Below are positions 11,461 to 22,825 of a stretch of DNA of 64,000 nucleotides, in pieces (positions within the stretch are counted from its first letter, which is position 1; each line of letters starts with the position of its first letter). A program made the position numbers and the translations under genes. The DNA is taken from the NCBI RefSeq assembly GCF_034702125.1, contig NW_026945753.1:476001-540000 (forward strand), written 5' to 3'. This stretch comes from Engraulis encrasicolus. Taxonomy: Eukaryota; Chordata; Actinopteri; Clupeiformes; Engraulidae. Under the pieces are notes generated by a model, which saw nothing but the letters and a program-made list of their open reading frames with translations, ran no database searches and had not been told where the DNA came from.

Positions 11461-12471
11461 TAGTGCATCGATGCACAACTTCAGCTATACACAGTTTGGA
11501 CTCTTCATTATAATCACACATTTCATTGACATTTTCAGCATTTTTTTTATTTTCAATGTCTTGTGTTATACATGTGCCTCCATGCTTATTAGTCTACTTC
11601 TCCCCATTTTCTGCTGAGTGAATGAAGAATGAGCTTATATATATATATATATATATATTGGGTGATATAGGTGACCATCTTCATGATGGTGGGAATATGG
11701 TCATTTTCTTGTATACCACTTTAAATAGCAAAAACCCCTAGAATAAATGCAGAATATAACAATGAGTAATATTTTGATGCAAACTTAAAGGAATCATCCG
11801 GTGTAAAATGGCTTAAATGGTGTTAAAACATGATGTTGCGGGCTAAGTTTGGTTGCTTACCTTAACTCCATTCGTGCCTTGTATTGAGAAATCCAGCGCT
11901 AGTTAGCCGATGCTAACATAAGGCTTTTGCCGTGGTTCACCAGGGCATGAAAGTAGTCATCGTTATAAATCTCTACTTTCCACCCATTTACGACGTCCTG
12001 TGGTGTGACTGCTTTCATAGAAGGAAAAAAAGTTTTTTATAAATGAAAACACATATTAAGATTAAACACAATATCATTATCAAGTTAGCATGAGCTCAGA
12101 TGTCAGTCATGTATACAAAATGATTAAAATGGCCATAACACAGGGAATTTCCTGTGGTGTGACTTCATTTTCCTATGGTGTGACATGCCTGCGGTGTGAC
12201 ATGACTATGCAATTTGTTGATGCAGGACACATTTTCCCAAAAATGGCAAAAAATTAGGCGAAATTCCATGGACCACTAAGTGCTTTATTTTTTTCTAATT
12301 TTTTTTCCAAATTTTTCCATCAATCTTTTCAGAAATTAGAAAAAAAAAAATGCGTTGCACCCTTAAACGTCAACCACCCGTATACACATTGTATTCTGGT
12401 ACTTATTACTTACTAATAAATAGACATATAGGCTTACTGGTCCTTACTAAAGTTATATTAGCAATAAAACC

Positions 12472-13121
12472 TTAAAGGAGAAGTCCACTTTTTTGAACAT
12501 TAAGGCCATTTTCTGAGTGGTCTGCAATGTTTTGAGTCCCCCTCACCGTTTATTTCCTATTTGCTGTAGTCTCTGTTATTTGACCGATTTGGATTTTATC
12601 TCAACCAGCTTTAGAATGGCCGTCTATGGGCACCTGCAATTCTGTTCTTAAAATCAACTTAAACATTTGTTTTCGAAAGTCTATAGCTCACAAAGTGGTA
12701 AGGGGTGTTCACTGGCAGTCCCTAACAAGTTTCAAGGTGAAATATGGCTTCTGTCATTTTTATTTGCCATTTTGTGAAAGAAAGTGAAAGTGAAACTTAA
12801 TTTAACAAATTGCTAAATAAAACACACATAAAACACGACAGATGCCATATTTTGCTACAAAAATGGTTAAGGAACACCAGTGAATACCGCTGAACTCTTG
12901 GTGAGTTGCATATTCTTGAAAACAAATGTTAAAGGTGATTTTAAGAACAGAGTTGCAGGTGCCCATAGATGGCCATTCTAAAGCTGGTTGAGATCAAATC
13001 CAAATCAGCCAAATAACAGAGACTGCAGCAAACATGAAATAAACGGTGAGGGGGACTCTAAAACATTGCAGACCACTCAGAAAATGACCTTAATGTTCAA
13101 AAAACCGGACTTCTCCTTTAA
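12472..13121. mobile_element. Foldback element with ~290-bp arms and TTAA ends
   Basis: Both ends are TTAAAGGAGAAGTCC and its inverse. The inverted similarity extends about 290 bases from each end (outer 200 bases only lightly diverged), leaving a short AT-rich loop near 12790-12830. TTAA flanks suggest piggyBac-type mobilisation. The transcript of such an element would form a long hairpin. It lies upstream of the start exon at 13380. Confidence 0.92.
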
Positions 13122-13379
13122 TTGTGCATGAACGAGACATTTGCGAATACCGGCCTAACACATGTTTAATTTTGCGTAATACATGCCTTACAAGTTACAT
13201 AATACAGGCATTAACATTGTATGTGTTAGTGCTTATAGACGTATCCTTAAAATAAAGTTTGACCAAATAATGATTTTGTACTGTGTAGTCTTAGTTTGTA
13301 GTTTATGTCAGCCTCATTCAGATGATTTCTCACTGTAAATGATGCGTTACCATAATAATCTTATCTGTGTCTCTTTCAG

Positions 13380-13410
13380 GAACACACTATGGCACACTAT
13401 GAGCATTTGG
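13380..13410 (+). CDS. Candidate first coding exon of the GIMAP-like gene
   Basis: Acceptor TCTCTTTCAG ends at 13379 and donor GTGAGTAG begins at 13411. ATG at 13389 gives M-A-H-Y-E-H-L plus one base (phase 1), which joins in frame to exon 17003 and yields a 587-residue protein. The exon and its acceptor resemble exon 30563-30596 (both have a tract ending TCTCTTTnAG, GAA, then C-rich leader and ATGGC), so the two are paralogous start exons. Because it follows an acceptor, at least one untranslated exon lies further upstream. A phase-0 entry would also be open, so an internal role is not excluded. Confidence 0.6.
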
Positions 13411-13431
13411 GTGAGTAGCACTTCTCTCCAT

Positions 13432-13482
13432 GTTGTGTGTGTGTGTATGTCTGTGTCTGTGTCTGTGTCTGTGTCTGTGTGA
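13432..13482. repeat. (TG)n and (TGTCTG)n microsatellite
   Basis: Short compound TG and TGTCTG tract starting about 20 bases after the donor of exon 13380. Confidence 0.9.
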
Positions 13483-14036
13483 GCTCAGCTCCTAGGACAA
13501 AGAGTTTCAAATCAAGTAAGGAATTGTTGATATAGTAATTAACAGCAAATGTGTTTTGGTCAAAAAGGGTCAAATAAGGAATGGTTTGTAAAGGTCAAAC
13601 ATAAAAACTCTTTTCAGTATCCAAATAATGAAATCAGGTAAGTATTTTCTTTTTAAACAAAAATTTTAAACCTCACGGTCAGTTCCAACAAAGGAAGGCC
13701 TCAGTCCACAGGCAAGTACCACAGGTAAATTAAATGATATTTTTCTCACATTAACTCATTGGCTGCCTTGGCCGTCGAATGACGTCATTTCAAATAGTGA
13801 CGCCCCCTACCTTCGACGTCGTTCGCCGACAATTGCGTTTTTTTACAGCCAGGCCTCGAGGACGGTCTGACCTATCTTCTGTATAAATTTCAAGCCTCTA
13901 GGCATTTTCTAACTGTTCCTGTAGGTGGCAGAAGTGTCCTTAGGAACAGTCAAGACAAGGCTTTAGTTCAGACCAGGAGGAAATGTCAAGACAAAAACAC
14001 CCCTTTTTTACTATTATAATCTCAAAAGGGGAGCGT

Positions 14037-14280
14037 ACCATTGGTCCCACGCCCCATTGGTCCCACAGCCCATTGGTCCCACGGCCCACTGGTCCCACAG
14101 CCCATTGGTCCCACAACCCATTGGTCCCACAGCCCATTGGTCCCACGTCACTAAGACTTTTTTTCATTATTTAGGCCCATTGGTCCCACAGCCCATTGGT
14201 CCCACAGTCCATTGGTCCCACAGCCCATTGGTCCCACATTGCTTTTTTATTTGAATTTTTAGGCCCATTGGTCCCACGGG
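14037..14280 (+). repeat. 15-bp minisatellite, + orientation
   Basis: The unit CCCATTGGTCCCACAG is repeated about a dozen times in two blocks separated by a short T-rich spacer. The same unit recurs in reverse orientation at 14500-14735. Open frames across it (repeated Pro-Ile-Gly-Pro-Thr) are repeat artefacts. Confidence 0.95.
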
Positions 14281-14326
14281 ACTCACTAATTCGACGCCCT
14301 TTCGGTACTTACCGCTTACGTCATAC

Positions 14327-14437
14327 GACCCTAAACCTAACCTAAACCTAAACCCTAACCCTAACCTTAACCCTAAACCTAACCCTAACCCTTACCTTAA
14401 ACCTAACCCTAACCTTAACCCTAAACCTAACCTTAAA
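14327..14437. repeat. Interstitial telomere-like (CCCTAA)n variants
   Basis: About 110 bases of degenerate CCCTAA, CCTAAA and CCTTAA hexamers. It lies at the centre of symmetry between the two inverted minisatellite arrays, flanked by inverted copies of a GACGCCCTTTCGGTACTT-like segment (14293 and near 14470). Confidence 0.92.
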
Positions 14438-14499
14438 TTGCTTGTTTGAAATGTTTGATTACCATGTGAAGTACCGAGAGGGCGTCAAACTAGTGGGTC

Positions 14500-14735
14500 C
14501 CTTGGTCCCACAGCCCATTGAAGTGTTTGTGATGTGGGACCAATGGACTGTGGGACCAATGGACTGTGGGACCAACGGACCTAAAATTAAATAAAAAAAT
14601 CTTAGTGATGTGGGACCAATGGGCTGTGGGACCAATGGGCTGTGGGACCATTGGGCCTAATTTTGAAAAAACGCAAAAGTCTTAGCAATGTGGGACCAAT
14701 GGGCTGTGGGACCAATGGGCCGTGGGAACATTGGG
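14500..14735 (-). repeat. 15-bp minisatellite, reverse orientation
   Basis: Repeats of GTGGGACCAATGGGCTG, the inverse of the array at 14037-14280, again in two or three blocks separated by short A/T-rich spacers. With the first array it forms the arms of a roughly 700-bp palindrome. Confidence 0.95.
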
Positions 14736-16400
14736 CTGACCCCCTCAAAAGTAGCATAGCAAAATCATTTTTGAAAGTAAAGCACCTGTGACAGTAGTCT
14801 ACTTTCTTGTCCTCCGATTTTAACACAGGTAGGCTACTGGTTTTAGTGTCAGAGCCTGACCACAAAAAACCCTTCCTCTCATGACCAAAATACAACCCCC
14901 AGTTGCTATCTAGCTAGAAGGCATTGTAGCTAGCTTGCCCAAAATACACCATGAGATGATCTGTGTGGCAACCTTTCATTTTGGATAATGTGATCAGCCT
15001 ACACAACATCAGGATGATGCTTACAAAATATCATCTAACAGGAAAATGCACAGGACTAGTGGTGATGTTGGGAATGCTTGGCTATAAATTTTGCTACGCT
15101 AGCTAGCTAGCACGAAATCACTAACAACTTACAACTAAGCCTAAATAAAGGAGCCTTGGTAAGTCAACTATTTTTACTCATTCTAGTTATTTTTAATGGA
15201 TCTGTATAGTATGATCAGCTTACTGTATCATCAAAAAAGACAGGGGGGTTGCAGATTCTTGGAACAGAGTAGCCAATTGTGTCTGGTCAGATACATTCAG
15301 CTCACATGAGAAAGCATTGCACTTAGCCTCAGACCAGCTAACCTTCACCACTCCAATCGGCTTGTGAAATGTTGGATATGTGATCAGTAGGCCTACTTTA
15401 TCAAAAGAAAATTCATTGAACAATATATGACAAGATCACTATAGCAGAACCATGATTACAGTAATCATCAATCTGCAAATTGTCCGCTCTGCCAAAGAAG
15501 CTGCAGTAAGCTACGCTAAGCGGAGCTGCCTGCCTACCTGCCTCCCTCCCACACAAGACACAGCACGGTACTATATCTGGAGGAAATAAACCAGCTGTTA
15601 TTCGTTCTCCAACGAGGGTACAGAGCGCACAATCAGAGGGGGAGGGAGAGGGAGGGAGTTCCCGGAGTTAGGGGCACCTGCTGTCATGATCCATTCTGCG
15701 CGCCAGCAACTAAACCAAAACACCCTTGTTTTCGAGTCCACCCCCGTTATATTTCAGTATATTAGGTTGAAAAGGTCATACAAACGATCTTTTGTTCAGG
15801 CTACAGATGACAGAAGACTCTGTAATAGCATCTGATAGGTTTGGAGTTGTTAGGACGATGCCATTATGGGCAAAAACGTTTGCAGTTATAGTTCTACTTC
15901 AAATGGCGTTTTCTCAGCTTTTTGGCTAGAAAGCAGCATTTTGGCGAATTCCACTTAATTTCAACAGATGATTATGAAAGAACGGAAAGGGGTAGAGAGA
16001 CACCGATTTTTTCTGCTGACAGATGAGCGTCTAATCTGTGTTTTGATAGGTATGGTGTTGACATAGACACTCAACATAGAGAACTCAATTTTCTGTGAGC
16101 CTCCAAAAAATGCCCAAAATGCTGAAAAATCTCTGGCACTCCGAGGTACTCTTTTATGAAAATGGCTGGCAGCCAATGAGTTAAAGGAAAGTTAAATCTT
16201 TGATCCTCAAGACCGAGTAATCTTCTCGCCGAAAGGTTCAGGCCATGTCATACAGGTTCACATTACCATTCTCAAGTATTTCTCAAACTTCTCTGCTTCA
16301 AAAGCAATCCTGAGTTTGGCCGAGAGAACAAACTCATTGCTCTTTTTTGTCAAGCTATCCATCAACTCTTTGGCGTCTTGCTCCCTACCCGCAGACTGAC

Positions 16401-16600
16401 CCTGTGTCTCAATCCACGCACTTGTGTCAGTGCACAGTGCACGCGGTGCACTGAGATCTTTAGTGCATAGTTTCATGGAAAAGTTTGAGCACTATGCACT
16501 GTGCACTCGCTGGAAGGGACAGCGGAGCATAGCATTAGCTCTCCAAAATATCAGTGATCTACTGTTTACATTGCACAGCATCTCGTGCCTGTATTTACAT
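16401..16600 (+). mobile_element. Left-end fragment of the CCCTGTGTCTCA family
   Basis: Matches the left part of the element at 4231-5147 from the terminal CCCTGTGTCTCA through CACTTGTGTCAGTGCAC, GGAAAAGTTTG and GCATAGCATTA. The minisatellite and right end are absent, so it is truncated. Confidence 0.6.
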
Positions 16601-16878
16601 TTCCTTCACCTCAAAGAACAACTATCCCACAGACAATACTTGTCCTGACATGAAAAGGTTGGTGTGATTTTAAAATCTACCTGCCACATTGACTGGAGGG
16701 GAAAAAACTTCAGTTCCACCCCTGGTGTGTGAATACCTAACAATCATTGTGGGGGCAAGACGTTCCCTCTAAGGTAATGAGAGCCACATTATGGTACTTT
16801 GTAGGGCCCGCATTGCTTTTCTTGGTAGTTTTGTTTTTTTGGTAAAAGTAAAAGTGTAAAACAAATCCTCACTGACAG

Positions 16879-16998
<120 letters not shown>

Positions 16999-17002
16999 TC
17001 AG

Positions 17003-17053
17003 ATCCAGATCCTCACATGAGAAGAAGGTTGAGCAAAATGGATCCTAAAGACA
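17003..17053 (+). CDS. Small phase 1-1 exon of the GIMAP-like gene
   Basis: Bounded by acceptor TGCTTCAG (to 17002) and donor GTGAGTCA (from 17054), 51 nt. With the carried-in G it reads D-P-D-P-H-M-R-R-R-L-S-K-M-D-P-K-D plus one base. It joins in frame to the next exon at 19030. It is short, basic in the middle and acidic at both ends; no domain is recognised. Its reality rests on clean splice sites, matching phases at both ends, and location. Confidence 0.65.
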
Positions 17054-17117
17054 GTGAGTCATCAGTCACCACAGCACACCACCACTTGAACCCAATGAAC
17101 CTTATTTATTTATATTT

Positions 17118-17353
17118 GAAGAGTTCAGATGCAAAACCCCCTAAGTGCCTTTTCAGAAAATAATCTTACTTCATTTTTATTTAATACAGAGCTATCAAAT
17201 TTGCATATTTTTTTTTTTTATTTATGTAATATAACTATTTATATGTATTATCAAGTACATGAATGTAAACCAAACCAACAACGGGGTTCTCTAAAAATAT
17301 AGAAGTGCAGGTCTTCAGAAATGGAGTTAGGGGGTTTTGCATCTGAACTCTTC
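17118..17353. mobile_element. MITE with GAAGAGTTCAGATGC termini, copy 1
   Basis: Inverted termini GAAGAGTTCAGATGCAAAAC...GTTTTGCATCTGAACTCTTC around an AT-rich centre, about 236 bp. A reverse-oriented copy lies at 35615-35842 and aligns throughout. Both copies sit in introns of the gene models here. Non-coding. Confidence 0.88.
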
Positions 17354-17359
17354 ATTTAT

Positions 17360-19020
17360 TCCCAATCACCAGTGGCAGTAGATGATGCCATTAAAACACT
17401 CCACCGATACAACATGACCATTCACAGTCAACTCCATAACACTCATTCCAAGGTTTCCACTACATTCATTTCATTGTGGTCGCCATGCCTTCGTTGTTTC
17501 CCTCCACACCTCGGAAAAAGTCGGAGTCATGAGCTATTGTGTAATTTGCCACATCAAAGCATTGGTCTGCCTTTCCCGCACCCCGCCCTCTCGCATTTCT
17601 GACACTGGCTCTCTGGATGACTGGATTTTTGATGAAGTGACGAGTTTGAAAGGGAGAAGAAAGTAGATGATGTGTAGGCTATTGCTAAGTCAGCGCCATC
17701 CGAAGAAGGCATCAGACAGTTAGCTAGGAACAGCTCCATATCCAGCAAGGTTTTGCCGTATCTTAATTCAACCCTCCATCACATCTAGATGGAGGGAGGG
17801 TTTCAGGTGCACGGCGAGCACAACCTACTGCAAGAAATTCCCATTCTTTCTTCACTGTTACCCCACGGGGAGAAAGGAAGGCCAGGGCACTCCCAGCTTC
17901 TCCGCTGCATGTTTGCACACGTAATAGGAGGAACATATCTCCCTTTTAGGCTTCAGGACTCGGTGAATCTCCAGAGATCGCCTCCATATCCGTGTCCGAT
18001 TGCAGAGGGACAGAGGCAGAGATAAATACTCGTTGTCAGAGCGTTGGGGTCGCCAGACAACACCATGAGCTGGAGAGCATTAGCCTTGCACGCTTCACTG
18101 GTGGGGTCAGAAATGCCCTGTTCGGTGGGAGACACCAAGCACATGGTGCATTCATTTGTGGGAAACTTTCACTGCAAGGTTACAACCGCAGCAATTAGAA
18201 CGAGGACGGAAGGGCACCTTGTCTCTCTTGCAGAGTGTTTTGCGATTCTGCATTGTAAATGCTGGTGAAACTAGTTGGATGAGCTAGCTTAGCTAACTAG
18301 CTATCAGCTACAGAGTAGCTAAGCCAATTAGCTGAGACAGGAGGGCAAAAAAGTGTGAGTGGTCGAAGGGTAACAATGAACACAACTCAACCATTTTGCA
18401 GCATACAGCTGTCAAGACTCTGCAGAGTCAAGAAGCGCTTGAAAAAAAAGGCAAAGTCAGTCGGAAGCCCAAGGTACTCAACATTTTTACTGCATCAACT
18501 GTGGTCAAAATGTAGCAATGAAATCAACTCGACATTTTTACAGCATGGAGAAAGCTCCAAGCTTGAAATCCACAACGTTCTTGAACAGGCTGGGGCTGGT
18601 GTGTTCTAACAGACGGTTCAGTTGCAAGAATCTTCTGGCAAACCACGAGTGAAAAAAAAGTTAAAGCCCAGCGCAGCCGGATAGATCGAAGGGGGTGGAA
18701 CTGAGATGTCGAGTGAAATCAACCAAAAGAGAACCATGAATAGGTTCATTTCCATGGGGGCATGCTATCCCACACCTGGAGCTCCATCTTGTGGAGAAAA
18801 CGTGTATATGAAATTAAGAAAATATATATATGTACGAACAATTTTGACCTCAGCCCAGCACAAGGGTGTTACAACATGATATGAATTTGACACACATATG
18901 GTTAAAGTCTGCCATTTCTCATCAATATGTAATAGACTACCTTTAAACTTGGGACACATTTGTTTGCTACAATTAGTTGTGAATTTCTTGAATTTCTTGC
19001 ATGTCTAACTGCTCATATTG
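17360..19020. other. Intronic stretch, no further gene recognised
   Basis: Between exons 17003 and 19030. ORFs of 60-94 codons here lack recognisable domains and splice context. A GCTAGCTTAGCTAACTAGC-like low-complexity patch lies near 18280-18335. Nothing else stands out. Confidence 0.6.
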
Positions 19021-19029
19021 TCATTGTAG

Positions 19030-19188
19030 GTGGAGGCTTCCACTCTGACTCAGAGGCCATCAGAGCACCCAGGCAAGTCTTTGACTACAGGTCTGACTCC
19101 AGCTCTTCAAGGCCACAACCAGGACCAGGCCAACAGCAGCCAGGGCCTGTCAGGAATGCACAAAGCTATGACTTTCTTCCACCTCAGA
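19030..19188 (+). CDS. Ser/Pro/Gln-rich linker exon of the GIMAP-like gene
   Basis: 159 nt between acceptor TCATTGTAG (to 19029) and donor GTAAGTCA (from 19189), phase 1 at both ends, encoding 53 residues. It begins S-G-G-F-H-S-D-S-E-A, passes a D-Y-R-S-D-S-S-S-S stretch and then a Pro/Gln/Gly-rich run (P-G-P-G-Q-Q-Q-P-G-P), ending F-L-P-P-Q. It is likely a disordered linker in front of the G domain. The frame stays open across the following 115-base intron, so a simple ORF scan merges it with the next exon, but the strong donor and the acceptor TTTGCAG indicate splicing. Confidence 0.8.
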
Positions 19189-19303
19189 GTAAGTCATATC
19201 TCATACATTCTCATTAATCTTGGCAATTTATCACCTTCAGGCACATATCAGCTAGAACATGGGACTATTATTTTTGATCTCCTTATTCTGTGCATGTTTG
19301 CAG

Positions 19304-20835
19304 TGGGAGGGGAGAGTCCTTGTCCATACCCAGTGTCTCCTGCTGTGTCTGAGCTGAGGCTGGTGCTGCTGGGGTGGAGTGCAGCTGGGACGAGGGCAGC
19401 AGGAAACGCCACCCTGGGCACAGAGGAGTTTGGGAGGCAGGCCAGCACACACACATCCACAGAGAGCCAGCATAGTGAGAGCAGGCAGGGGGAGTTGGCT
19501 GGGAGACGGGTGACTATGGTGTACACTCCAGACTGGTTCTGCAGTGGACTGTCTGAGAAGGACATGAGAGAGGACGTGGGGCGTTGCCTCCATCTGTCTG
19601 CCCCAGGACCTCATGCCTTCATCCTGGTTCTTCCTGTAGAGCCGTCAGAAAGAGAGGAGAGGAGGTTTCTGGAGAAGATGGGGGACATTTTTGGGGAGGG
19701 ATGTTGGAGACACACACTGATCCTCTTCACCCATGACATGGGGGAGGTAGAGAGGAGTGTGGAGGAGTTGCTCCAGACCGGTAGCAAGGAGCTCCAGCAG
19801 GTGGTAGAGAAATGTGGGAACAGGTGTCACCTTCTCAACATTGGCGACAGGCCTGATGACACTGAGATCGCACAGCTACTAGAGAAGATAGAAGAGATGG
19901 TGTCAGATAACAGAGGGCTGATCTATAGTAGTGAGACCTACCAGGAGGCAGAGAAACAGGCCATAGAGATAGAGAAAACAATTAAAAATGAACAGAAGGT
20001 AGAGGAAAAGAAAACAGGGGAGAAAGGAGAAGGGGAAGAGGAGCGTGATAGAAATGTACAGGAATCTCTGAAAAGGATGGAAGAAAAGATACAGCAGCAT
20101 GAGGGACAAATAGGAGTATTTGATAAGAGAATAACAGAACTAGAGAAGAAGATTAAAGTAGAGAGGGATGCGCAAAAGATGAAAGCACTGGAGAAGGAAT
20201 TGAGGAGAGAACGTAGACTAAGAGGGGATTCAGAGAAGGAGCTGAAGAGACTTAGAGAAAAGCTAGCCAGAGAGAGAAGAGTGACTGACATGAGGCACAG
20301 AGAGGAGATGGAGGGTATGAGAGAGCGCTATGTGAGAGAGGCAGCGAAAAGCCTCCGGAGTATTATATTTCATGAGCTACTGAGAAACAGCATCACCAAA
20401 GAGATCCAGGGCTTCAACAGAGAAGTGCAATGGAACATCGGAATGGAGGAGGGAGACTTTAAAAGACAGCTGGAGGATAAAGACAGGGTGATTAATAACC
20501 TCCGCCAAGACCTTACAGACAAAGATATTGTGATAGCAAGAATGAGGCAGCCAAAAAGCAAGGGAGGAGAAAGAATGGAGGCAGAGTTGGCCGTGCAACA
20601 TCAAAGAGAGATGGAGAGAGAGATTGAGAGATTGCAGCAGACATTGGAGGAGAAAGAGAGAGAAATAGCGAGACTGAGAATGAAACAGGGCCAGACAGAG
20701 AATGAGCGACTGAGGCAGATTAAACTAAAGATGAACAGAGAGATGGAGAAACTGCGTCAGGAGATCACAAATCTGACTCACACTGAGTCTCTACTGAGTT
20801 TTAGTCAGACTCTGTTGGAAGAGGTATGTGATTGA
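19304..20835 (+). CDS. GIMAP/AIG1-like pseudo-GTPase domain with long coiled coil
   Basis: The main exon encodes 510 residues after acceptor TTTGCAG and ends at TGA 20833-20835. The start of the fold, S-E-L-R-L-V-L-L-G followed by A-G-N-A-T-L-G, matches the first strand and P-loop region of AIG1-type GTPases (GIMAP family), immune-related proteins often found in clusters in vertebrates. The P-loop reads G-W-S-A-A-G-T-R, lacking the Lys-Ser/Thr that holds phosphate. The G3 position reads V-Y-T-P-D-W-F instead of a DTPG motif. A strand-plus-TH-D-M segment (L-I-L-F-T-H-D-M) stands where G4 is expected, followed by N-R-C-H-L-L-N. Nucleotide binding is therefore doubtful. From about residue 290 of the 587-residue model the chain is Glu/Lys/Arg-rich with heptad character to near the end, longer than in most GIMAPs. 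A donor-like GAG/GTATGT overlaps the stop (20824), so read-on splicing is possible. No membrane anchor is seen. Confidence 0.85.
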
Positions 20836-21660
20836 GAATAGGATACTGAACCATATACAGTATATACGGTGTATATATAGGGCTGGGCAACATTAACTGT
20901 TTAGATCATTATCGCGTGACAATTTTGCAGCAGGTTTTTAAAAAAAAAAAACTTTTATGACTGTTGTTCGTTGGATTTTATCTGAAAAGTGTCAGTGCTT
21001 CCATTACTGCTTCCAGCGACAGGTGACAGAGGAAAAGACATCTGGGCAAAACAAAATAGGCCTACAGAAAGACATCAACTTCTGAATGGACATTTTCCAT
21101 AAAGTGTTCTACAGCCGTCATTACGCGGCTCTGGAACAGTGTGCACTCATTGTGCGGCTCTAGCAGCATGTGTCTCGCCTTGGCAGCTCGCAAGATTATA
21201 AAAAAAATATTGTAGGCATAACACCTTTATGCTGATCGTTTATCAGCTGTCAATAGCACCACGTGAACTAAAATTGTGCATACTAACTGATAACTAAAGC
21301 CCTGATTGAAAAGCCAACCGCGAGATGTAAAATTCCTCACCCAACTTTTTGGGTTCATCTGGTGCTGTGCATACATACAGTAGTAGGCTTGCCGAAGACA
21401 CTGGCTCCGGGCGGTAAAAGAATGCATCTTCAACTAAAGCATAATTGTTTTTAACTTGTGCATCATATAGTTACTTTATATTCACATATTCATAGCTGTA
21501 CCAACATGGTATGATTTCCCCAATTCCCATGTTTACCCGACATCGGCAACCTCAAGTCGACAGCATTTAAGTTCTTGTTGTGTCATGTCAACGTTATTGT
21601 TTTGAAAGTTGTAATTGCTGCCAAAAACCAGTCATGGGAAAATGCCCTATATGCCAGACT
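20836..21660. other. Downstream of the GIMAP-like stop, no gene recognised
   Basis: No canonical AATAAA signal lies close to the stop, so the 3' end of this transcript is not defined. The text includes an A-run near 20940 and unremarkable AT-rich DNA. Confidence 0.5.
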
Positions 21661-21675
21661 ATTAGTCCAACCCTG

Positions 21676-21691
21676 ACACACACGCACACGC

Positions 21692-21771
<80 letters not shown>

Positions 21772-21853
21772 GCACACACACACACACACACACACACATG
21801 CACACACACACATACACACTCGCTCGCACACACACACACACACACACACACAG
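21676..21853. repeat. (CA)n microsatellite with interruptions
   Basis: Long CA tract with CG and TG interruptions; Thr/His (or Cys/Val) ORFs in all frames are artefacts. Confidence 0.97.
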
Positions 21854-21942
21854 TCACACAGTATGTGGAATCTAACTTGGCAAGCCAGTCTGAGAAAACC
21901 TCAGTTTGTGTCATCAGCTGACAGTAACATGACACGTTAGAG

Positions 21943-22263
21943 CAGGGGTTCCCAAACTTTTTTCCCTGTGCACCCCCTTGTACATTTCAATGTGGTTCGC
22001 GCACCCCCTGAGCGAATATTTCGGTGTGCTGATGGCCGCGCAAGTATGCATTCACTGCTCATTCACTGCAGATTATGCACAGTCGTTTTTGGGGAATCCT
22101 CTCTTCCAATAGTCTTGGAAGTAAACTACACTTCAGATGGACCCGTAATGTTCATTAATGCTAAAAACTCACATATCCGCCATTGCTTTATTCAGCTCGC
22201 GCACCCCCTTATGGCAGGCTGCGCACCCCCAGGGGTGCACGCACCCCAGTTTGGGAAACCCTG
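21943..22263. mobile_element. hAT-like non-autonomous element (321 bp)
   Basis: Termini CAGGGGTTCCCAAACT and AGTTTGGGAAACCCTG form near-perfect inverted repeats. Flanks CGTTAGAG (21935-21942) and GTTTAGAG (22264-22271) are an 8-bp target duplication with diverged bases at its start. Subterminal GCGCACCCCC motifs repeat near both ends. No transposase. Confidence 0.88.
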
Positions 22264-22518
22264 GTTTAGAGGAAATGAAAATGATTCTGCTTGAACACTG
22301 AACCAAATCCCCACCACAATCACATGCCCAATGAAAGGAGTGACAACAGATCTGTGTTTGCGTGTGGGTGTGTGTGCAGGGACGCTGACAGCTTTTGCTA
22401 GGGCCCAGGACAACATCATCTGAAAGGGTCCCCCCAATACATACAATGTAATGGGGACCCAATTTTGCCCCCCCTCTACTTGCTGTAAAGTTGATCAATC
22501 CAGCATTGTGGTATCAAT

Positions 22519-22825
22519 TAGAGATGCACCGGAACCTGATTTTTAGGATCCTGCCGGATACCGGATCCAGGATCCACTGCTTAAGATCCTGCCGGATCCG
22601 GAACCTCATACCGGATCCTACGAAAGGGTTGAAACACATAGAAACACTATGAAACACATAGCCTACTCACACACATGGGCCCTTTTTATCACGTTGGCTC
22701 AAACTATTTTGACTTAAAAGCCTCGGCTACCGGATCCTGGATCGTGTAACCGGATCCGGATAGTCTGAAAAACCCCTATTATCCTGCCGGATCCGGAACC
22801 GGATCTTGGATCCTGTACATCTCTA
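22519..22825. mobile_element. hAT-like MITE (307 bp) rich in GGATCC motifs
   Basis: Termini TAGAGATGCACCGG and its imperfect inverse ending CATCTCTA are flanked by a perfect 8-bp duplication GTATCAAT (22511-22518 and 22826-22833). Repeated CCGGATCC and CTGCCGGATCC motifs occur at both subterminal regions. No coding potential. Confidence 0.93.

Larger units (their letters stand above)
13751..16184. mobile_element. 2.4 kb TTAA-bounded element
   Basis: The left end reads TTAACTCATTGGCTGCC and the right end GGCAGCCAATGAGTTAA, perfect inverted termini with TTAA on both sides. The interior holds the inverted minisatellite and telomere-like block at 14037-14735 and further non-coding sequence; no transposase was recognised. 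It lies in the intron between exons 13380 and 17003. Confidence 0.85.

Noticed and set aside
14327..14437. True chromosome end
   Set aside because: The CCCTAA repeats are short, degenerate and internal, with continuous sequence on both sides and a symmetrical repeat context.
19030..19303. A single continuous 601-codon ORF starting at 19030
   Set aside because: The ORF runs through a strong donor (19189) and acceptor (19303) and its start ATG is in another frame from exon 19030-19188. The spliced model with phase 1 junctions and the Ser/Pro linker explains the sequence better; the first ~90 codons of that ORF are intron and out-of-frame exon.
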